Below, piece by piece: positions 1-8,505 of a DNA stretch of 64,000 nt. Origin of the DNA: Roseibium suaedae (GTDB lineage Bacteria; Pseudomonadota; Alphaproteobacteria; Rhizobiales; Stappiaceae). The notes under the pieces were generated by a model, which worked only from the letters and a program-made list of their open reading frames with translations, made no database searches and was not told where the DNA came from. Position 1 is the stretch's first letter, and each line of letters opens with the position of its first letter. The DNA is taken from positions 806,001 to 870,000 of the forward strand of contig NZ_FRBW01000001.1 of assembly GCF_900142725.1 (NCBI RefSeq), given 5' to 3'. The position numbers and the translations under genes are program-made.

Positions 1-240
1 GCCCAGGACTGGATGACCGATGCCCAGTTGAACGGGCTGTGGGATGAAATCACCCGCACCGCCAAGCCGGGCGCGCGCGTGATCTTCCGCACCGCCGCCG
101 AGCCGACCCTGCTTCCGGGCCGCGTCCGCGATGAAACGCTGGATCGCTGGACCTATGAAGCCGAAGAGAGCCTCCGGTTGAACAACCTGGACCGCTCTTC
201 GATCTATGGCGGGTTTCATCTTTATGTCTTCAAGGGATGA
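1..240 (+). CDS. btaA: BtaA, C-terminal fragment (betaine lipid synthesis)
   Basis: This is the 3' end of a gene that starts before the window; the frame is open from base 1. The 79 visible codons match the C-terminus of DUF3419/BtaA proteins: the stretch ARVIFRTAAEP, the LPGRV segment and the ending YGGFHLYV are typical. BtaA moves the 3-amino-3-carboxypropyl group of S-adenosylmethionine to diacylglycerol, giving diacylglyceryl-homoserine. The next gene, a methyltransferase that overlaps its end, fits BtaB and supports the call. In rhizobia and Rhodobacter the pair makes the phosphorus-free lipid DGTS under phosphate limitation; any promoter lies outside the window. The catalytic part cannot be inspected. 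Confidence 0.85.
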   Translation, partial: AQDWMTDAQLNGLWDEITRTAKPGARVIFRTAAEPTLLPGRVRDETLDRWTYEAEESLRLNNLDRSSIYGGFHLYVFKG

Positions 241-928
241 TGCTGCGCCGGCAACGGCAGACACAGCCAGGGTCATGGATGCGGTCTACCGCAACCAGCG
301 CCATTTCTACGACCTAACCCGGAAATACTATCTTCTGGGCCGGGACCTCCTGATCGAGCGGCTGGAGCCGGAAGCCGGTTCCCATGTGCTGGAGCTTGGC
401 TGTGGAACGGGGCGCAATCTGATTGCGGCGGCCCGCCGTCATTCGAATGTCCGGTTTTACGGCATCGACATCTCCTCGGAGATGCTGGAGACGGCCACCG
501 CCAACGTGGCGAAGGCCGGTCTCTCCGACAGGATCCTGCTTGCAAAAGGCGATGCTTCCGATCCGTCAGCGCCCTCGGTCTTCGGCGTTGGGGCGTTCGA
601 GCGGGTCTTCTTTTCTTACACCCTGTCCATGATCCCGGTCTGGCGCGAGGCGCTTCAGACAGGTGCGGGTGCTCTTGCGGAAGGCGGCCGTATATCGGTT
701 GTCGACTTCGGGCAGCAGGAGAGGCTTCCGGGCTGGTTCCGAGCGCTGCTTCATGCCTGGCTGGCCAAGTTCCATGTCACCCCGCGTGCGGGGCTGGATC
801 AGGAACTGGCCGTGCTGGCAGCGGCAGAAGGTCTTCAGAAGCGCTTCCTGCCGCTTTATCGGGGCTATGCCGTCTACGCGGAACTGGGCGCAGACGGCGC
901 GAGCCTTTATTCCCCGGCGACGAAATAG
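206..928 (+). CDS. btaB: BtaB-like SAM methyltransferase
   Basis: Class I SAM-dependent methyltransferase of about 240 residues. Motif I is clear at residues 61-70 (VLELGCGTGR), followed by an acidic residue after FYGID. It overlaps the end of btaA by 35 bases, which implies translational coupling. BtaB methylates the amino group of diacylglyceryl-homoserine three times to give DGTS betaine lipid. The identity rests on the btaA-btaB order plus family resemblance. Residue 7 (base 224) is an equally possible start; neither has a strong ribosome site, as expected for a coupled gene. It converges with the next gene and the two ends overlap by 22 bases. Confidence 0.85.
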   Translation: MAGFIFMSSRDDAAPATADTARVMDAVYRNQRHFYDLTRKYYLLGRDLLIERLEPEAGSHVLELGCGTGRNLIAAARRHSNVRFYGIDISSEMLETATANVAKAGLSDRILLAKGDASDPSAPSVFGVGAFERVFFSYTLSMIPVWREALQTGAGALAEGGRISVVDFGQQERLPGWFRALLHAWLAKFHVTPRAGLDQELAVLAAAEGLQKRFLPLYRGYAVYAELGADGASLYSPATK

Positions 929-1617
929 TGCAGGGTGCCATCCTTGCCGATGCCGACCCGATAAAACAGCCAGACCCCATAGGCCTCCATTTCGGCAAAG
1001 TCCGTCGCGGTGATCAGGCGGAACATCTCGACCTTCTGCTCCTTGGTCAGGGACGCAAAGGGATAGCGGGCGAAATAGGGCCAGATGTACATTTCCTGGG
1101 GCGTGCCTTCATCCACGTGGATGAAGCCCGCATCCAGCGTGTCCGCCAGGATGGCCAGGACTTCAAGCCCGTCCTGGTCGCCGGAGACGCCTTTCAGGAA
1201 CTCGATCGGATCGCCGATCTCCGTCAGGGACAAGGTCGGCGGAACCTCGTTGGATTCCAGCACCATGCGCAGCTTGTCCATGTCGCCGGACTTGGCTGCA
1301 TCCATCAGCTGGTCATGCATGCGGGCGACAAGCGGCGGCAGGCTGGACCTGTCGTAAAAGACCTGTGGCACTTCCGTCGGCGCATTCGGGCTCTTGCCGA
1401 TCGGCTGAAGCTCTTCGTCGATGATCGGCAGGTTTTCTTCCATGTCGCCGGTTTCACCACCCGTTGCGTCCGGCAGGTCCTCATCCGGAATGGACGCTGC
1501 ATTGGGGTCGGCAACGGTCGGCGCAACCAGGATAGTGTCTGTCTTGACCGTCTTGGCGGCGGCAGGAAGCGATCCCGCGCAAACCATAAGCACCAAGGCG
1601 ATTGCTGTCCTCAACAT
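907..1617 (-). CDS. Secreted protein of unknown function
   Basis: Codes for about 236 residues starting at MLRTAIAL, which gives a clean Sec signal peptide (hydrophobic core, cleavage near LPAAA). A longer frame begins 12 codons earlier but would put charged residues before the signal. The mature part has an acidic, Asp/Glu/Pro-rich linker (about residues 25-75) and then a predicted helical C-terminal domain. I recognise no catalytic motif. It is probably periplasmic. Its 3' end overlaps that of btaB on the other strand, and it diverges from the LysE-type exporter gene. Function unknown. Confidence 0.75.
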   Translation of the reverse strand: MLRTAIALVLMVCAGSLPAAAKTVKTDTILVAPTVADPNAASIPDEDLPDATGGETGDMEENLPIIDEELQPIGKSPNAPTEVPQVFYDRSSLPPLVARMHDQLMDAAKSGDMDKLRMVLESNEVPPTLSLTEIGDPIEFLKGVSGDQDGLEVLAILADTLDAGFIHVDEGTPQEMYIWPYFARYPFASLTKEQKVEMFRLITATDFAEMEAYGVWLFYRVGIGKDGTLHYFVAGE

Positions 1618-1789
1618 GAGCGGCTCCGGGCTGTCTCTTCTGGTGATGGGCACTCAATACACATATTCGCCCCCTTGCGGCTACTCACAATCCGCTTGTG
1701 TCCTCCGGGACTTGCGCCGGTGCGGCAGGGAAGGTATCGACCCCGGTATACGGGGCCAGATACCTAGGCTCATTGCGGAAAGCGAGCGC

Positions 1790-2425
1790 GTGACAGACTT
1801 GTTCCATCTTTTGGTCGGAGTTGTGATCGGCATTGTGACCAGTGCACCTGTCGGGCCGGTCAATATCATGACCATCCGCCATGCGGCCTTGCGCGGCTGG
1901 CGGGAAGGCGTCGTCGTCGGGTCAGGCGCCGTGCTTGCCGATGCGCTCTATGCAGGCGTCGCGATCTTCAGCATTTCCGCGGTAACCCAATTCATCGAAG
2001 GCCATGCCGACTGGATCAAACTGGCAGGGGCGTTGCTGCTCACCGGCTTTGGTCTCAGGGTCATGATGACCCACCCGCATATCGAGAACACAGAGCATGA
2101 GGGGATGCAGGGCATGGGCCGCGATGCGGCCGCAGCTTTTCTGATGACCCTGACCAATCCCGGCGCGGTGCTGGGGTTCATCGCGATCATCGGCGGGCTT
2201 GGGCATTGGCGGCCGGAGCCGGAGGATCATGTGGGCAACCTGGCCATGGTGCTGGGCGTGGCGCTTGGCGCCCTGTCTTGGTGGTGCATGATTTCGGCGC
2301 TGGTAGCGCGCTACAGCTCCAAGATCGATGATGCCTGGCTTGAGCGGGCGAACCGCATTGCCGGCATTCTCTTGCTGATCTTCGCGCTGACAGTCTTTGC
2401 AGATCTGTTTCTGGACTTCATCTGA
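1790..2425 (+). CDS. LysE-family transporter
   Basis: An integral membrane protein of 211 residues with about six hydrophobic segments. The N-terminal pattern SAPVGPVNIMTIRHAALRGW is the conserved LysE/RhtB signature (GP-N near the first helix), and LMTLTNPGAVLGF in the middle is the second family hallmark (NP). Members export amino acids or similar small molecules from the cytoplasm. The open frame runs far upstream, but family alignment and a GGAA motif nine bases ahead support the GTG start used here. The substrate cannot be told from sequence. It stands alone, upstream of small unknown minus-strand genes. Confidence 0.85.
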   Translation: MTDLFHLLVGVVIGIVTSAPVGPVNIMTIRHAALRGWREGVVVGSGAVLADALYAGVAIFSISAVTQFIEGHADWIKLAGALLLTGFGLRVMMTHPHIENTEHEGMQGMGRDAAAAFLMTLTNPGAVLGFIAIIGGLGHWRPEPEDHVGNLAMVLGVALGALSWWCMISALVARYSSKIDDAWLERANRIAGILLLIFALTVFADLFLDFI

Positions 2426-2471
2426 AGACTCGGAACCTGAAGACCCGGAAATGGCGGGCAAGAATCAAACA

Positions 2472-2488
2472 GGGCGGCAGAGCCGCCC
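2472..2488 (-). terminator. Hairpin, probable terminator of the 90-residue gene
   Basis: A perfect 7-bp stem (GGGCGGC / GCCGCCC) with a 3-nt loop, about 50 bases past the stop of the minus-strand gene that ends at 2540. On the minus strand it is followed by TGTTTGATTCTT, a weak T-rich tail. It could also slow transcription from the LysE-type gene. Confidence 0.45.
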
Positions 2489-2539
2489 CGGTTTCAACTT
2501 GTTCTCTTGCTGATCCGGTACAGGACCAAGCCGAATGGC

Positions 2540-2812
2540 TCACTGCAGAATGCGGTTGACCGTGTAGTCGCCGCGCAGGATCCGGTCCGGGAGACCTTCT
2601 GCAAGCTTTGCAACGGCGTCTTCACCGTAGGTCGCGACCAGATCGGCCAGAGCCGTGAACATCGCCGCATGCGCCACAGCATCCGTATCGACGCCGGAAG
2701 CAATCGCTTCGGCCCATGCATCAGAAATGAAGCCAAGTGCTGCCCGCCGGATATCCTCGTCCTCGGCGAACTCTGCTTCCATCTCTGCTTCGTTGAAATC
2801 GTCGTAAGTCAT
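2540..2812 (-). CDS. Small acidic protein of unknown function
   Basis: Encodes 90 residues, very acidic at the N-terminus (EAEMEAEFAEDEDI), followed by an all-helical stretch with alternating Ala and charged residues. No signal peptide or membrane segment. I do not recognise the family; similar small cytoplasmic proteins occur in Hyphomicrobiales. It has its own hairpin terminator downstream and a promoter region with two near-consensus CtrA sites upstream, so it is probably a single-gene unit. Confidence 0.7.
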   Translation of the reverse strand: MTYDDFNEAEMEAEFAEDEDIRRAALGFISDAWAEAIASGVDTDAVAHAAMFTALADLVATYGEDAVAKLAEGLPDRILRGDYTVNRILQ

Positions 2813-2908
2813 TGTTCCCCTTGCCGCTTTCTCCCGCGCAAGCCCCCCGGGAGCTGAAAGGCGGATAACGAATCTCTAAGAAGAATCCTAACACGGAGGG
2901 GCTGAGTG

Positions 2909-2977
2909 TTAACCGGGGGTGAACATCTTCTTAACGTCCACCCACAGTATTGATTGCACTCATTAACCAGTTTCTAA
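2909..2977. promoter_or_regulatory. Two CtrA-like sites (7 of 8 matches each)
   Basis: The intergenic region holds TTAA-N7-TGAA at 2909-2923 and TTAA-N7-CTAA at 2963-2977. Each matches 7 of the 8 fixed bases of the alphaproteobacterial CtrA consensus TTAA-N7-TTAA. They lie upstream of the 90-residue acidic gene. Near-matches are common in AT-rich intergenic DNA, so this is only suggestive. Confidence 0.25.
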
Positions 2978-3001
2978 GAGATGACGCAGGGGATTGGCTG
3001 A

Positions 3002-3400
3002 TTACCGCCCGTATCGGCCGGTCACATCCGAGATCAATTTCTGGCCTTCAGTCACATACTGTTCCATTGCGAGACGTGCAGATGGGGTGCAGTTGCGATA
3101 GACCGACGCGAATCCGCGATGACCTTGGTTGAAACGCTCGATGTAACGGCGCCGCTGATTTGCCTCGTCCGTTTCCGCTTCCAGAAGGGACTGCATCTGG
3201 TCGCGCCAGCTGGGGGTGTCGGCGGAGCCGCACAGGGGACGAAGAACATCCAGTGCGCCCAGCACCTCCGCAAGCCGCATGAGATCTGCCTCATAGGGCG
3301 GCGCTTCCCGCTCGCTCTGGGCAGCTGCAGGGGAGGCCGCAAGAAGTGCGGCACCTGCAAGGAGGCTCAGGCATGATCTGGGGAGCAGGCGGCGTTTCAT
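3002..3400 (-). CDS. TIGR02301-family secreted protein
   Basis: A protein of 132 residues with a Sec signal peptide (MKRRLLPR, hydrophobic core, cleavage near SPAAA/Q). The mature part matches TIGR02301, a family restricted to Hyphomicrobiales: LMRLAEVLGALDVLRPLC, then a W-R-D-QM segment, RRRYIERFNQGHRGF, and a second cysteine in YRNCTP. Two cysteines (about residues 57 and 104) could form a disulfide. Molecular function is unknown; it is predicted periplasmic. A NUDIX gene lies just upstream on the same strand. Confidence 0.85.
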   Translation of the reverse strand: MKRRLLPRSCLSLLAGAALLAASPAAAQSEREAPPYEADLMRLAEVLGALDVLRPLCGSADTPSWRDQMQSLLEAETDEANQRRRYIERFNQGHRGFASVYRNCTPSARLAMEQYVTEGQKLISDVTGRYGR

Positions 3401-3485
3401 GGCCGGATCATGCTGGTTTCAATTGGGACACGCAACATCCAACAGCGGCCGGGCAGGGGAAAACCGCTGGCGGCGTGATCCCCGG

Positions 3486-3920
3486 TCAGCGTGAGGATGC
3501 AAGCAGACGGCGGATCCGGTCCGGCGTGCCGGGCGTTGTCGGCCTATCTTCCAGATCTTCCGGATCAAGCCAGGCGGCCTCCATCGCATCATCTCCCGCT
3601 TTGAGTATGCCCGATAGATAGGGAGCGGCAAAAACGGTCAGGACGAAGTGGCTCTGCACTTTCCCGTCTTCATCGCGCTGGATGCTGTCGAAGATCTCGG
3701 CAGGTTCGGTGAGGGAGGCAACGAGGCCCGTTTCCTCAAGCAGCTCCCGTTCGGCGGCTTGCTTCAGGGTCTCACCGACTTCAACCATTCCCCCAGGCAG
3801 GCTCCAATGTCCGGCAAAGGGGTTCTTGCCGCGCCTGATCATCAGCACCTTGTTCTGGTGATGGCACAGGACGCTGACGCCCAGAAGCGGGACGGGGGGG
3901 TAAAGCCGGGGCACAATCAT
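3486..3920 (-). CDS. NUDIX hydrolase
   Basis: A protein of 144 residues with a complete Nudix box at about residues 44-66: G-x5-E-x7-R-E-L-x-E-E-x-G, with the REL-EE core intact for metal binding. NUDIX enzymes split nucleoside diphosphates linked to another group; the substrate cannot be assigned. The conserved LPGG turn before the box and the ADP-ribose/NADH-type core favour an MutT/ADP-ribose-like branch. Gene order NUDIX then TIGR02301 on one strand suggests co-transcription. Confidence 0.9.
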   Translation of the reverse strand: MIVPRLYPPVPLLGVSVLCHHQNKVLMIRRGKNPFAGHWSLPGGMVEVGETLKQAAERELLEETGLVASLTEPAEIFDSIQRDEDGKVQSHFVLTVFAAPYLSGILKAGDDAMEAAWLDPEDLEDRPTTPGTPDRIRRLLASSR

Positions 3921-3978
3921 GACAGAGTTCTACCATGCCTGCCGGACAGCGCCAGCCATGTGGAGGACCAGCAGGTGA

Positions 3979-4491
3979 TCAGGCAAACAGGGCGTCGATT
4001 TCCGCCTGCGCATCTTCGCCTTCAAGCTGGATGGCATCGGGTCTGACGTGGCCATGAATGACACCACTGGCACTGGAAATCAGCGGCTTGATCTCATTGG
4101 TCGCGACATCGGCGATCTGCTGGGCGACAATGGAAATGTCTGGAGTGTTGCGAATGAGCTCTTGAGCCGAATGCACGGCTTCATTGATCTGGGACACATG
4201 CTTTTCCAGATGCGTCCGCAGCTTCACAGGCGCAGCATGATAGGCAAGGACCGCGAGCTTCTTGTCGGAAAAGTTGGAGCCTTCGAAATGCGCCTCGTAG
4301 TCGAGCGGTTCCCAGTCCAATACATCCGCAGCGCAATCCGGCATGGCCGGAAGCATCTCGAGCAGCATGACCACTTCGTTGAAATGGTTGAGGTAGTCCG
4401 TGGCAAGCCCGGTCGACGGATTGATGTTGGCCTGTTCCAGCCGATCGGCGGACAGAAGTCCAGCACCGAGAACTGGAGCGTCGAGTTCCAT
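3979..4491 (-). CDS. Conserved protein of unknown function
   Basis: Encodes 170 residues, mostly helical and acidic, with no signal peptide, membrane segment or metal motif. The middle carries VVMLLEMLPAMPDCAADVLDW and a long helical segment (about 85-130) rich in Gln, Glu and His that may form a coiled coil. I do not recognise the family. It sits between the NUDIX gene on the same strand and the divergent SRAP gene. Start taken at the ATG that gives a full-length product close to the divergent promoter region. Confidence 0.7.
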   Translation of the reverse strand: MELDAPVLGAGLLSADRLEQANINPSTGLATDYLNHFNEVVMLLEMLPAMPDCAADVLDWEPLDYEAHFEGSNFSDKKLAVLAYHAAPVKLRTHLEKHVSQINEAVHSAQELIRNTPDISIVAQQIADVATNEIKPLISSASGVIHGHVRPDAIQLEGEDAQAEIDALFA

Positions 4492-4572
4492 TCTTGTCCC
4501 CCACGAAATACAATAGGCTGACCCTAACTTGTCTTTGTTGCCAATTACCTAACTTAATGTCAGGCGAGAAAC

Positions 4573-5328
4573 ATGTGTGGCCGCTTTCTATTGACGTCCC
4601 CGCCCGAAGCAGTGCGGCGCCTGTTTCTATATAAAGAACAGCCGAATTTTCCTGCCCGATACAACATTGCGCCCACCCAGCCGGTCGCGACGGTGCGAAA
4701 CGAGCATGGCGGCCGCCACTTCGAACTGGTGCGCTGGGGGCTGATCCCGTCCTGGGTAAAGGACCCTGCCAGCTTTACGCTTCTGATTAATGGCCGGGCC
4801 GAAACGGTTTTGGAGAAGCCCTCGTTCCGCAATTCCATGCGCAATTGCAGATGCCTTTTCCCGGCAAGCGGCTTTTACGAGTGGCGGCGCACGCCCGAAG
4901 GCAAGCAGCCCTTTCTCATCCGCCCGGTGGATGGCGGGATCATGGGATTTGCCGGCTTGTGGCAGACATGGTCAGACCCTGATGGCGGGGACATCGACAC
5001 GGCTGCAATCGTGACCACCGAGGCCAACAGCCTGATGGCGCCGATCCATAACCGGATGCCGGCGATCATCATGCCCGAGCAGTTCGATGATTGGCTGGAT
5101 ACGGCGAATGTCATGGCCAAAGACGCCCACAAGCTTTTGCGGTCAGCACCCGATGGCTATCTTGAAGCCATTTCGGTCTCTTCGCGGGTCAACTCCGTCG
5201 CCAATGATGATGAAGCCCTGGTTGAAAGGGACGAGGTGGCGGCTGCCAAAGCGCCGTTGCCTGCCCCGCGCCGCAAGAAGGCTGGCGGCGAGCCGCCGGA
5301 CAATCAGGGGCAGCTTGATCTCTTTTGA
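4573..5328 (+). CDS. SRAP (HMCES/YedK) abasic-site protein
   Basis: The protein is 251 residues and starts MCGRF, so removal of Met exposes Cys2, the residue that links covalently to abasic sites in single-stranded DNA. Other SRAP residues are present: Asn73 in NGRAET, Glu103 in FYEW, and His159 in PIHNRMP. SRAP proteins shield abasic sites and are associated with the SOS response by gene context in other bacteria. I found no alphaproteobacterial LexA box (GTTC-N7-GTTC) in the 80 bases upstream. The C-terminal tail (about 225-251) is basic and Pro-rich. Confidence 0.93.
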   Translation: MCGRFLLTSPPEAVRRLFLYKEQPNFPARYNIAPTQPVATVRNEHGGRHFELVRWGLIPSWVKDPASFTLLINGRAETVLEKPSFRNSMRNCRCLFPASGFYEWRRTPEGKQPFLIRPVDGGIMGFAGLWQTWSDPDGGDIDTAAIVTTEANSLMAPIHNRMPAIIMPEQFDDWLDTANVMAKDAHKLLRSAPDGYLEAISVSSRVNSVANDDEALVERDEVAAAKAPLPAPRRKKAGGEPPDNQGQLDLF

Positions 5329-5410
5329 GGGGACAAGGACTTTCCAAGAAACTTCTGGTCTGCAGCCGCTGGGGCGGCTATGAGGGCGCAAATCCAAAAG
5401 GTAGCCGCAT

Positions 5411-6238
5411 ATGACCGAATTTGACGAAGACGCCCTGGCCGAAGCCTATAACCGTGGCCTCGAACTGGAGAAGTCTGGCGATCTGGATGGCGCGGAAGCG
5501 GCCTACCGGGAGGCGCTGTCGATCGACCCTTCCGACACGGGCGGGGTTTCGATCCGGCTGGCTGCCATGGGCAGGGCGCCTTCGCCCGAGACCATGCCGG
5601 AGGCCTATGTGGCCACTCTCTTTGATCAGCATGCGGATGTGTTTGACGACATTCTCGTCGATCAGCTGGGTTATTGTGTGCCGCTGCTGCTGCGGGAGAA
5701 GGTGCGTGAACTCGGGCTTGGCCCTTTCGAGCGCCTGCTTGATCTGGGCTGCGGCACGGGCCTGACCGGTGTGGCCTTCGACGATTGCACCGGTCACAAG
5801 ACCGGTGTGGACCTGTCTGAACGTATTGTCGAACTGGCCTTCGACCGGGAGGTCTATGATGACCTTTATGTCGGCGAAGCTGTTTCCTTCCTTGAGGAGT
5901 TCGAGGAAGAAGATGGCAGCCTGCCTTCCTGGGACTTCATCGCCGCAACGGACGTCTTTCCCTATCTTGGGGCTATCGAACGGATGATGGCCGGTGCTGC
6001 GAACCGGCTGGTTCCTGGTGGCTATTTTGCCTTCTCTACCGAGACCCTGCCGGAAGAGGTTCTGGGCGGCCGGCCTTATATGGTCGGGCGCAAGCAGCGC
6101 TTTGCCCAGGGCGAAGGCTATCTGCGCAAGGGGCTGGATGAGGCCGGGTTTGAGCTTGTGCATCTGGAGCCGATTGTCGTGCGCCTTGAGGACGGGGAAC
6201 CTGTTCCTGGCCATCTGGTCATTGCCCGCAAGGCGTGA
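5411..6238 (+). CDS. TPR-containing SAM methyltransferase
   Basis: A 275-residue protein. Residues 9-42 form one tetratricopeptide-like repeat (AEAYNRGLELEKSG...AYREALSIDP). A class I methyltransferase domain follows, with motif I LLDLGCGTGLTG at 109-120 and acidic residue D after TGV. The arrangement resembles small-molecule or protein methyltransferases of the trans-aconitate/ubiquinone type common in Hyphomicrobiales. The substrate is unknown. It starts at an ATG preceded by AAAAGGTAG and converges with dnaA, with a terminator between them. Confidence 0.85.
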   Translation: MTEFDEDALAEAYNRGLELEKSGDLDGAEAAYREALSIDPSDTGGVSIRLAAMGRAPSPETMPEAYVATLFDQHADVFDDILVDQLGYCVPLLLREKVRELGLGPFERLLDLGCGTGLTGVAFDDCTGHKTGVDLSERIVELAFDREVYDDLYVGEAVSFLEEFEEEDGSLPSWDFIAATDVFPYLGAIERMMAGAANRLVPGGYFAFSTETLPEEVLGGRPYMVGRKQRFAQGEGYLRKGLDEAGFELVHLEPIVVRLEDGEPVPGHLVIARKA

Positions 6239-6253
6239 GCCGGCTCTGGAAAG

Positions 6254-6282
6254 CAAAAAAAGCGGGAGCCACTGGCCCCCGC
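6254..6282 (-). terminator. Rho-independent terminator of dnaA
   Basis: A 9-bp stem (GCGGGGGCC / GGCTCCCGC read on the minus strand, one G-U pair) with a 3-nt loop, followed on that strand by seven T residues. It lies about 30 bases past the dnaA stop codon. Confidence 0.88.
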
Positions 6283-6312
6283 CTTGTGCGCGTCTTCCTT
6301 GAGTGAGGAAGA

Positions 6313-7794
6313 TCAGCTGTAGCTCATCCGTCTGAGCAAGGTCAGTTCCTGAGCCAGGGACTGATCGGACTTCACCTGTTCTTCGATCTTGCGGACCGCA
6401 TGAAGCACTGTCGTGTGGTCGCGGCCGCCAAAGCGCTTGCCGATCTCCGGCAGGGAGCGCGGTGTCATGGTCTTTGACAGATACATGGCGATCTGGCGGG
6501 GACGGACCAGATTGCGGGCCCGGCAGGAAGACAGAAGATCCGCCTTGCTGACATTGTAGTGCTTGCAGACTGCCTGCTGGATATCCTCGATCTTGATCTG
6601 CCGCTTTTCTCCGGTGCGCACCAGATCATTGAGGATCTTGTCCGCGAGATACGGCGTGATTGCTTGGCTGGTCAGCTGGTGATGGGCAAAGAGCCGGTTC
6701 ATCGCGCCTTCGAGGTCACGGCCAGAAGCAGTGATGTGGCTGGCGACATAGTCCAGCACTTCCGAAGGAACTTCAAAGCCTGGCAGCTTGGCCTGGGCCG
6801 CCTTCAGCCGGGCGGTCAGGATGCCCCGGCGCAGGCTGAAGTCCTGTGCGTGGAGCTTGACCACAAGGCCGTTGGTGAAACGCTGACGCAGGCCCGGATC
6901 CAGCGTGTCGATGTCCTGGGGCGGACGGTCAGCTGCGATGATCACCTGCTTCACGGGTTCGATCAGGAGCTGAAGCGTTTCGCAGAACTCTGCCTTCACC
7001 TGTTTTCCATGAAGGAACTGCATGTCGTCGATCAGAAGAAGGTCAAGGGACGCCAGCATCTTCTTTACCGCGTGGCAGGACCGGGATTTCAGTGCTGGCA
7101 CCAGCCGGTACATGAAATATTCTGCGGTGAGGTAGGAGACATTCAGGCCTCTGGAGCGGGCAAGCGCCGCGACCGCCTGCAGAAGATGGGTCTTGCCGTG
7201 GCCGACCGCCGAATGCAGGCAGAGAAGATTGACATGTTCCGCGCTGCCATCAGCGATGCTTCTGGCTGCTTCAACGGCAAAGCCATTGGATTCCCCTGAC
7301 ACGAAGGTGTCAAAGGTGAAGCGGCGGGTCAGGGGCGCACCTTTCAGGAACTCCAGAATGGTCGCGTCATCCGCATCGCCAAGGGCAATGGGAACCTGCG
7401 GATAGCGCAGGGCGTCCGGCAGGCTGGTCTGCTGATAGTCTGCACGCACGACCGCCAGGCGCGGGCTGCTGCCCATCCGGTCAAGATGCTTGCCGTGACC
7501 TGCGATCTCATTCATCTGAGGCTTGGGGCGAAGGGCCCCGCGAACAACCAGTTCTACGCCATTCACATCCTCGCATTCTGTCCGCCACAGACCGAGGAGC
7601 CGCTTTTCGTAATGGCTTTGGATCCAGTTCTTCAGAAAACGGGTCGGCACCGAAAGCCGGATGGTCCTGCCGTCCTGATCTTCAAGATTGACGCCGCCAA
7701 ACCAGTTCTGGAAGGCATCGTCGCCAAGTTCTGCCCGGAGCTTTGTTCTCACGCGGTCCCAGCCATCCGCGTTGGTTATGGTCTGCACTTGCAT
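6313..7794 (-). CDS. dnaA: Chromosomal replication initiator DnaA
   Basis: A full-length DnaA of 493 residues. Domain I (about 1-85) holds the WFGGV segment. Domain III carries Walker A at about 194-202 (HSAVGHGKT), where the usual first Gly is Ser, Walker B at 251-257 (DLLLIDD) and an Arg-finger region PGLRQRF at about 300. Domain IV ends with the DNA-binding signature [16 protein letters not shown] (455-470). The ATG is preceded by a near-perfect ribosome site (AGGAGG, six bases away). It is monocistronic with its own terminator. The usual rhizobial neighbour rpsT is absent; a 700-base AT-rich region precedes it instead. Confidence 0.97.
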   Translation of the reverse strand: MQVQTITNADGWDRVRTKLRAELGDDAFQNWFGGVNLEDQDGRTIRLSVPTRFLKNWIQSHYEKRLLGLWRTECEDVNGVELVVRGALRPKPQMNEIAGHGKHLDRMGSSPRLAVVRADYQQTSLPDALRYPQVPIALGDADDATILEFLKGAPLTRRFTFDTFVSGESNGFAVEAARSIADGSAEHVNLLCLHSAVGHGKTHLLQAVAALARSRGLNVSYLTAEYFMYRLVPALKSRSCHAVKKMLASLDLLLIDDMQFLHGKQVKAEFCETLQLLIEPVKQVIIAADRPPQDIDTLDPGLRQRFTNGLVVKLHAQDFSLRRGILTARLKAAQAKLPGFEVPSEVLDYVASHITASGRDLEGAMNRLFAHHQLTSQAITPYLADKILNDLVRTGEKRQIKIEDIQQAVCKHYNVSKADLLSSCRARNLVRPRQIAMYLSKTMTPRSLPEIGKRFGGRDHTTVLHAVRKIEEQVKSDQSLAQELTLLRRMSYS

Positions 7795-8505
7795 TCTCGC
7801 CTCCTGAAAAGGAAAGCGGCCAACTCATCCGCCAGTTTTTGTCTGGCCCGGTCAAGCACACACCCACCTGCCGGGCTTCGTTTTTGCGGATTGATCCGCA
7901 GTCTTCTGGGCAAACACTCCCGCCATTACAAACCGGAGTGATTTGCATTCACGCGCACTGTATTCGTTGTATTTAAGTAAAGAGTGGAATTCTATTTATG
8001 ACAGATCGTTATTTGCCTGTCCTTGTAGTTTTCGCAAGGTTATCTCTAGTTCTTACTAGATTGAGCCGAGGCGGTATTTCATTGTGAAATATCGCAGGCC
8101 TTTCTTGCTGTCGCCTGATTCCAGTCTTGCTTAACTGACGTAAGTATTGAACAGCAAAAATGAGAAAATCAAAGAAAAATTAACTTCTTGCAATTTTTTG
8201 GAGCTATTTGGGCGAATTTCCCCCGCAAGTCATAGGTAAAATTGACGGATTCCTGCTCCCTCATAATTCCCCTGGGTATAGGCTCAGCCCTGGTTTGTAG
8301 GAAATCCTTGGTGAGACTAGGAAAATTCGGGTACTGAAAAAAATCAGAAGGGCCTCAGTAGAATTGTCCGAAGACGGGGAGAATTCCGCCATTCTTGCCG
8401 AGTGAAAACACTTATATCTTCTTGCGCTGTGTTGCCGGACAACGATGAGCTTATGAGTTGTGCAACTTTTTCGTGTCCGTGAGATTGATCTCACGGACAC
8501 GTTGG
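7795..8505. other. AT-rich non-coding region upstream of dnaA
   Basis: About 700 bases without a credible gene, clearly more AT-rich than its surroundings, especially 7970-8460. I looked for DnaA boxes (TTATCCACA and one-mismatch forms) and saw no convincing cluster, so I do not call an origin. Two GANTC sites, targets of the CcrM methylase, occur near 8118 and 8244. It most likely holds the dnaA promoter and leader. Confidence 0.5.
8472..8501. repeat. Perfect 14-bp inverted repeat
   Basis: CGTGTCCGTGAGAT and its exact reverse complement are separated by only two bases, four bases past the stop of the minus-strand gene ending at 8506. On the minus strand it is followed by AAAAAG rather than T residues, so it is not a canonical terminator. 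It could cap the 3' end of the transcript or bind a dimeric protein. Confidence 0.7.

Noticed and set aside
4492..4572. LexA box before the SRAP gene
   Set aside because: No GTTC-N7-GTTC or close form is present, so SOS control is not supported here.
7970..8260. Chromosomal origin next to dnaA
   Set aside because: AT-rich, but no cluster of DnaA boxes; in many alphaproteobacteria the origin is not beside dnaA.
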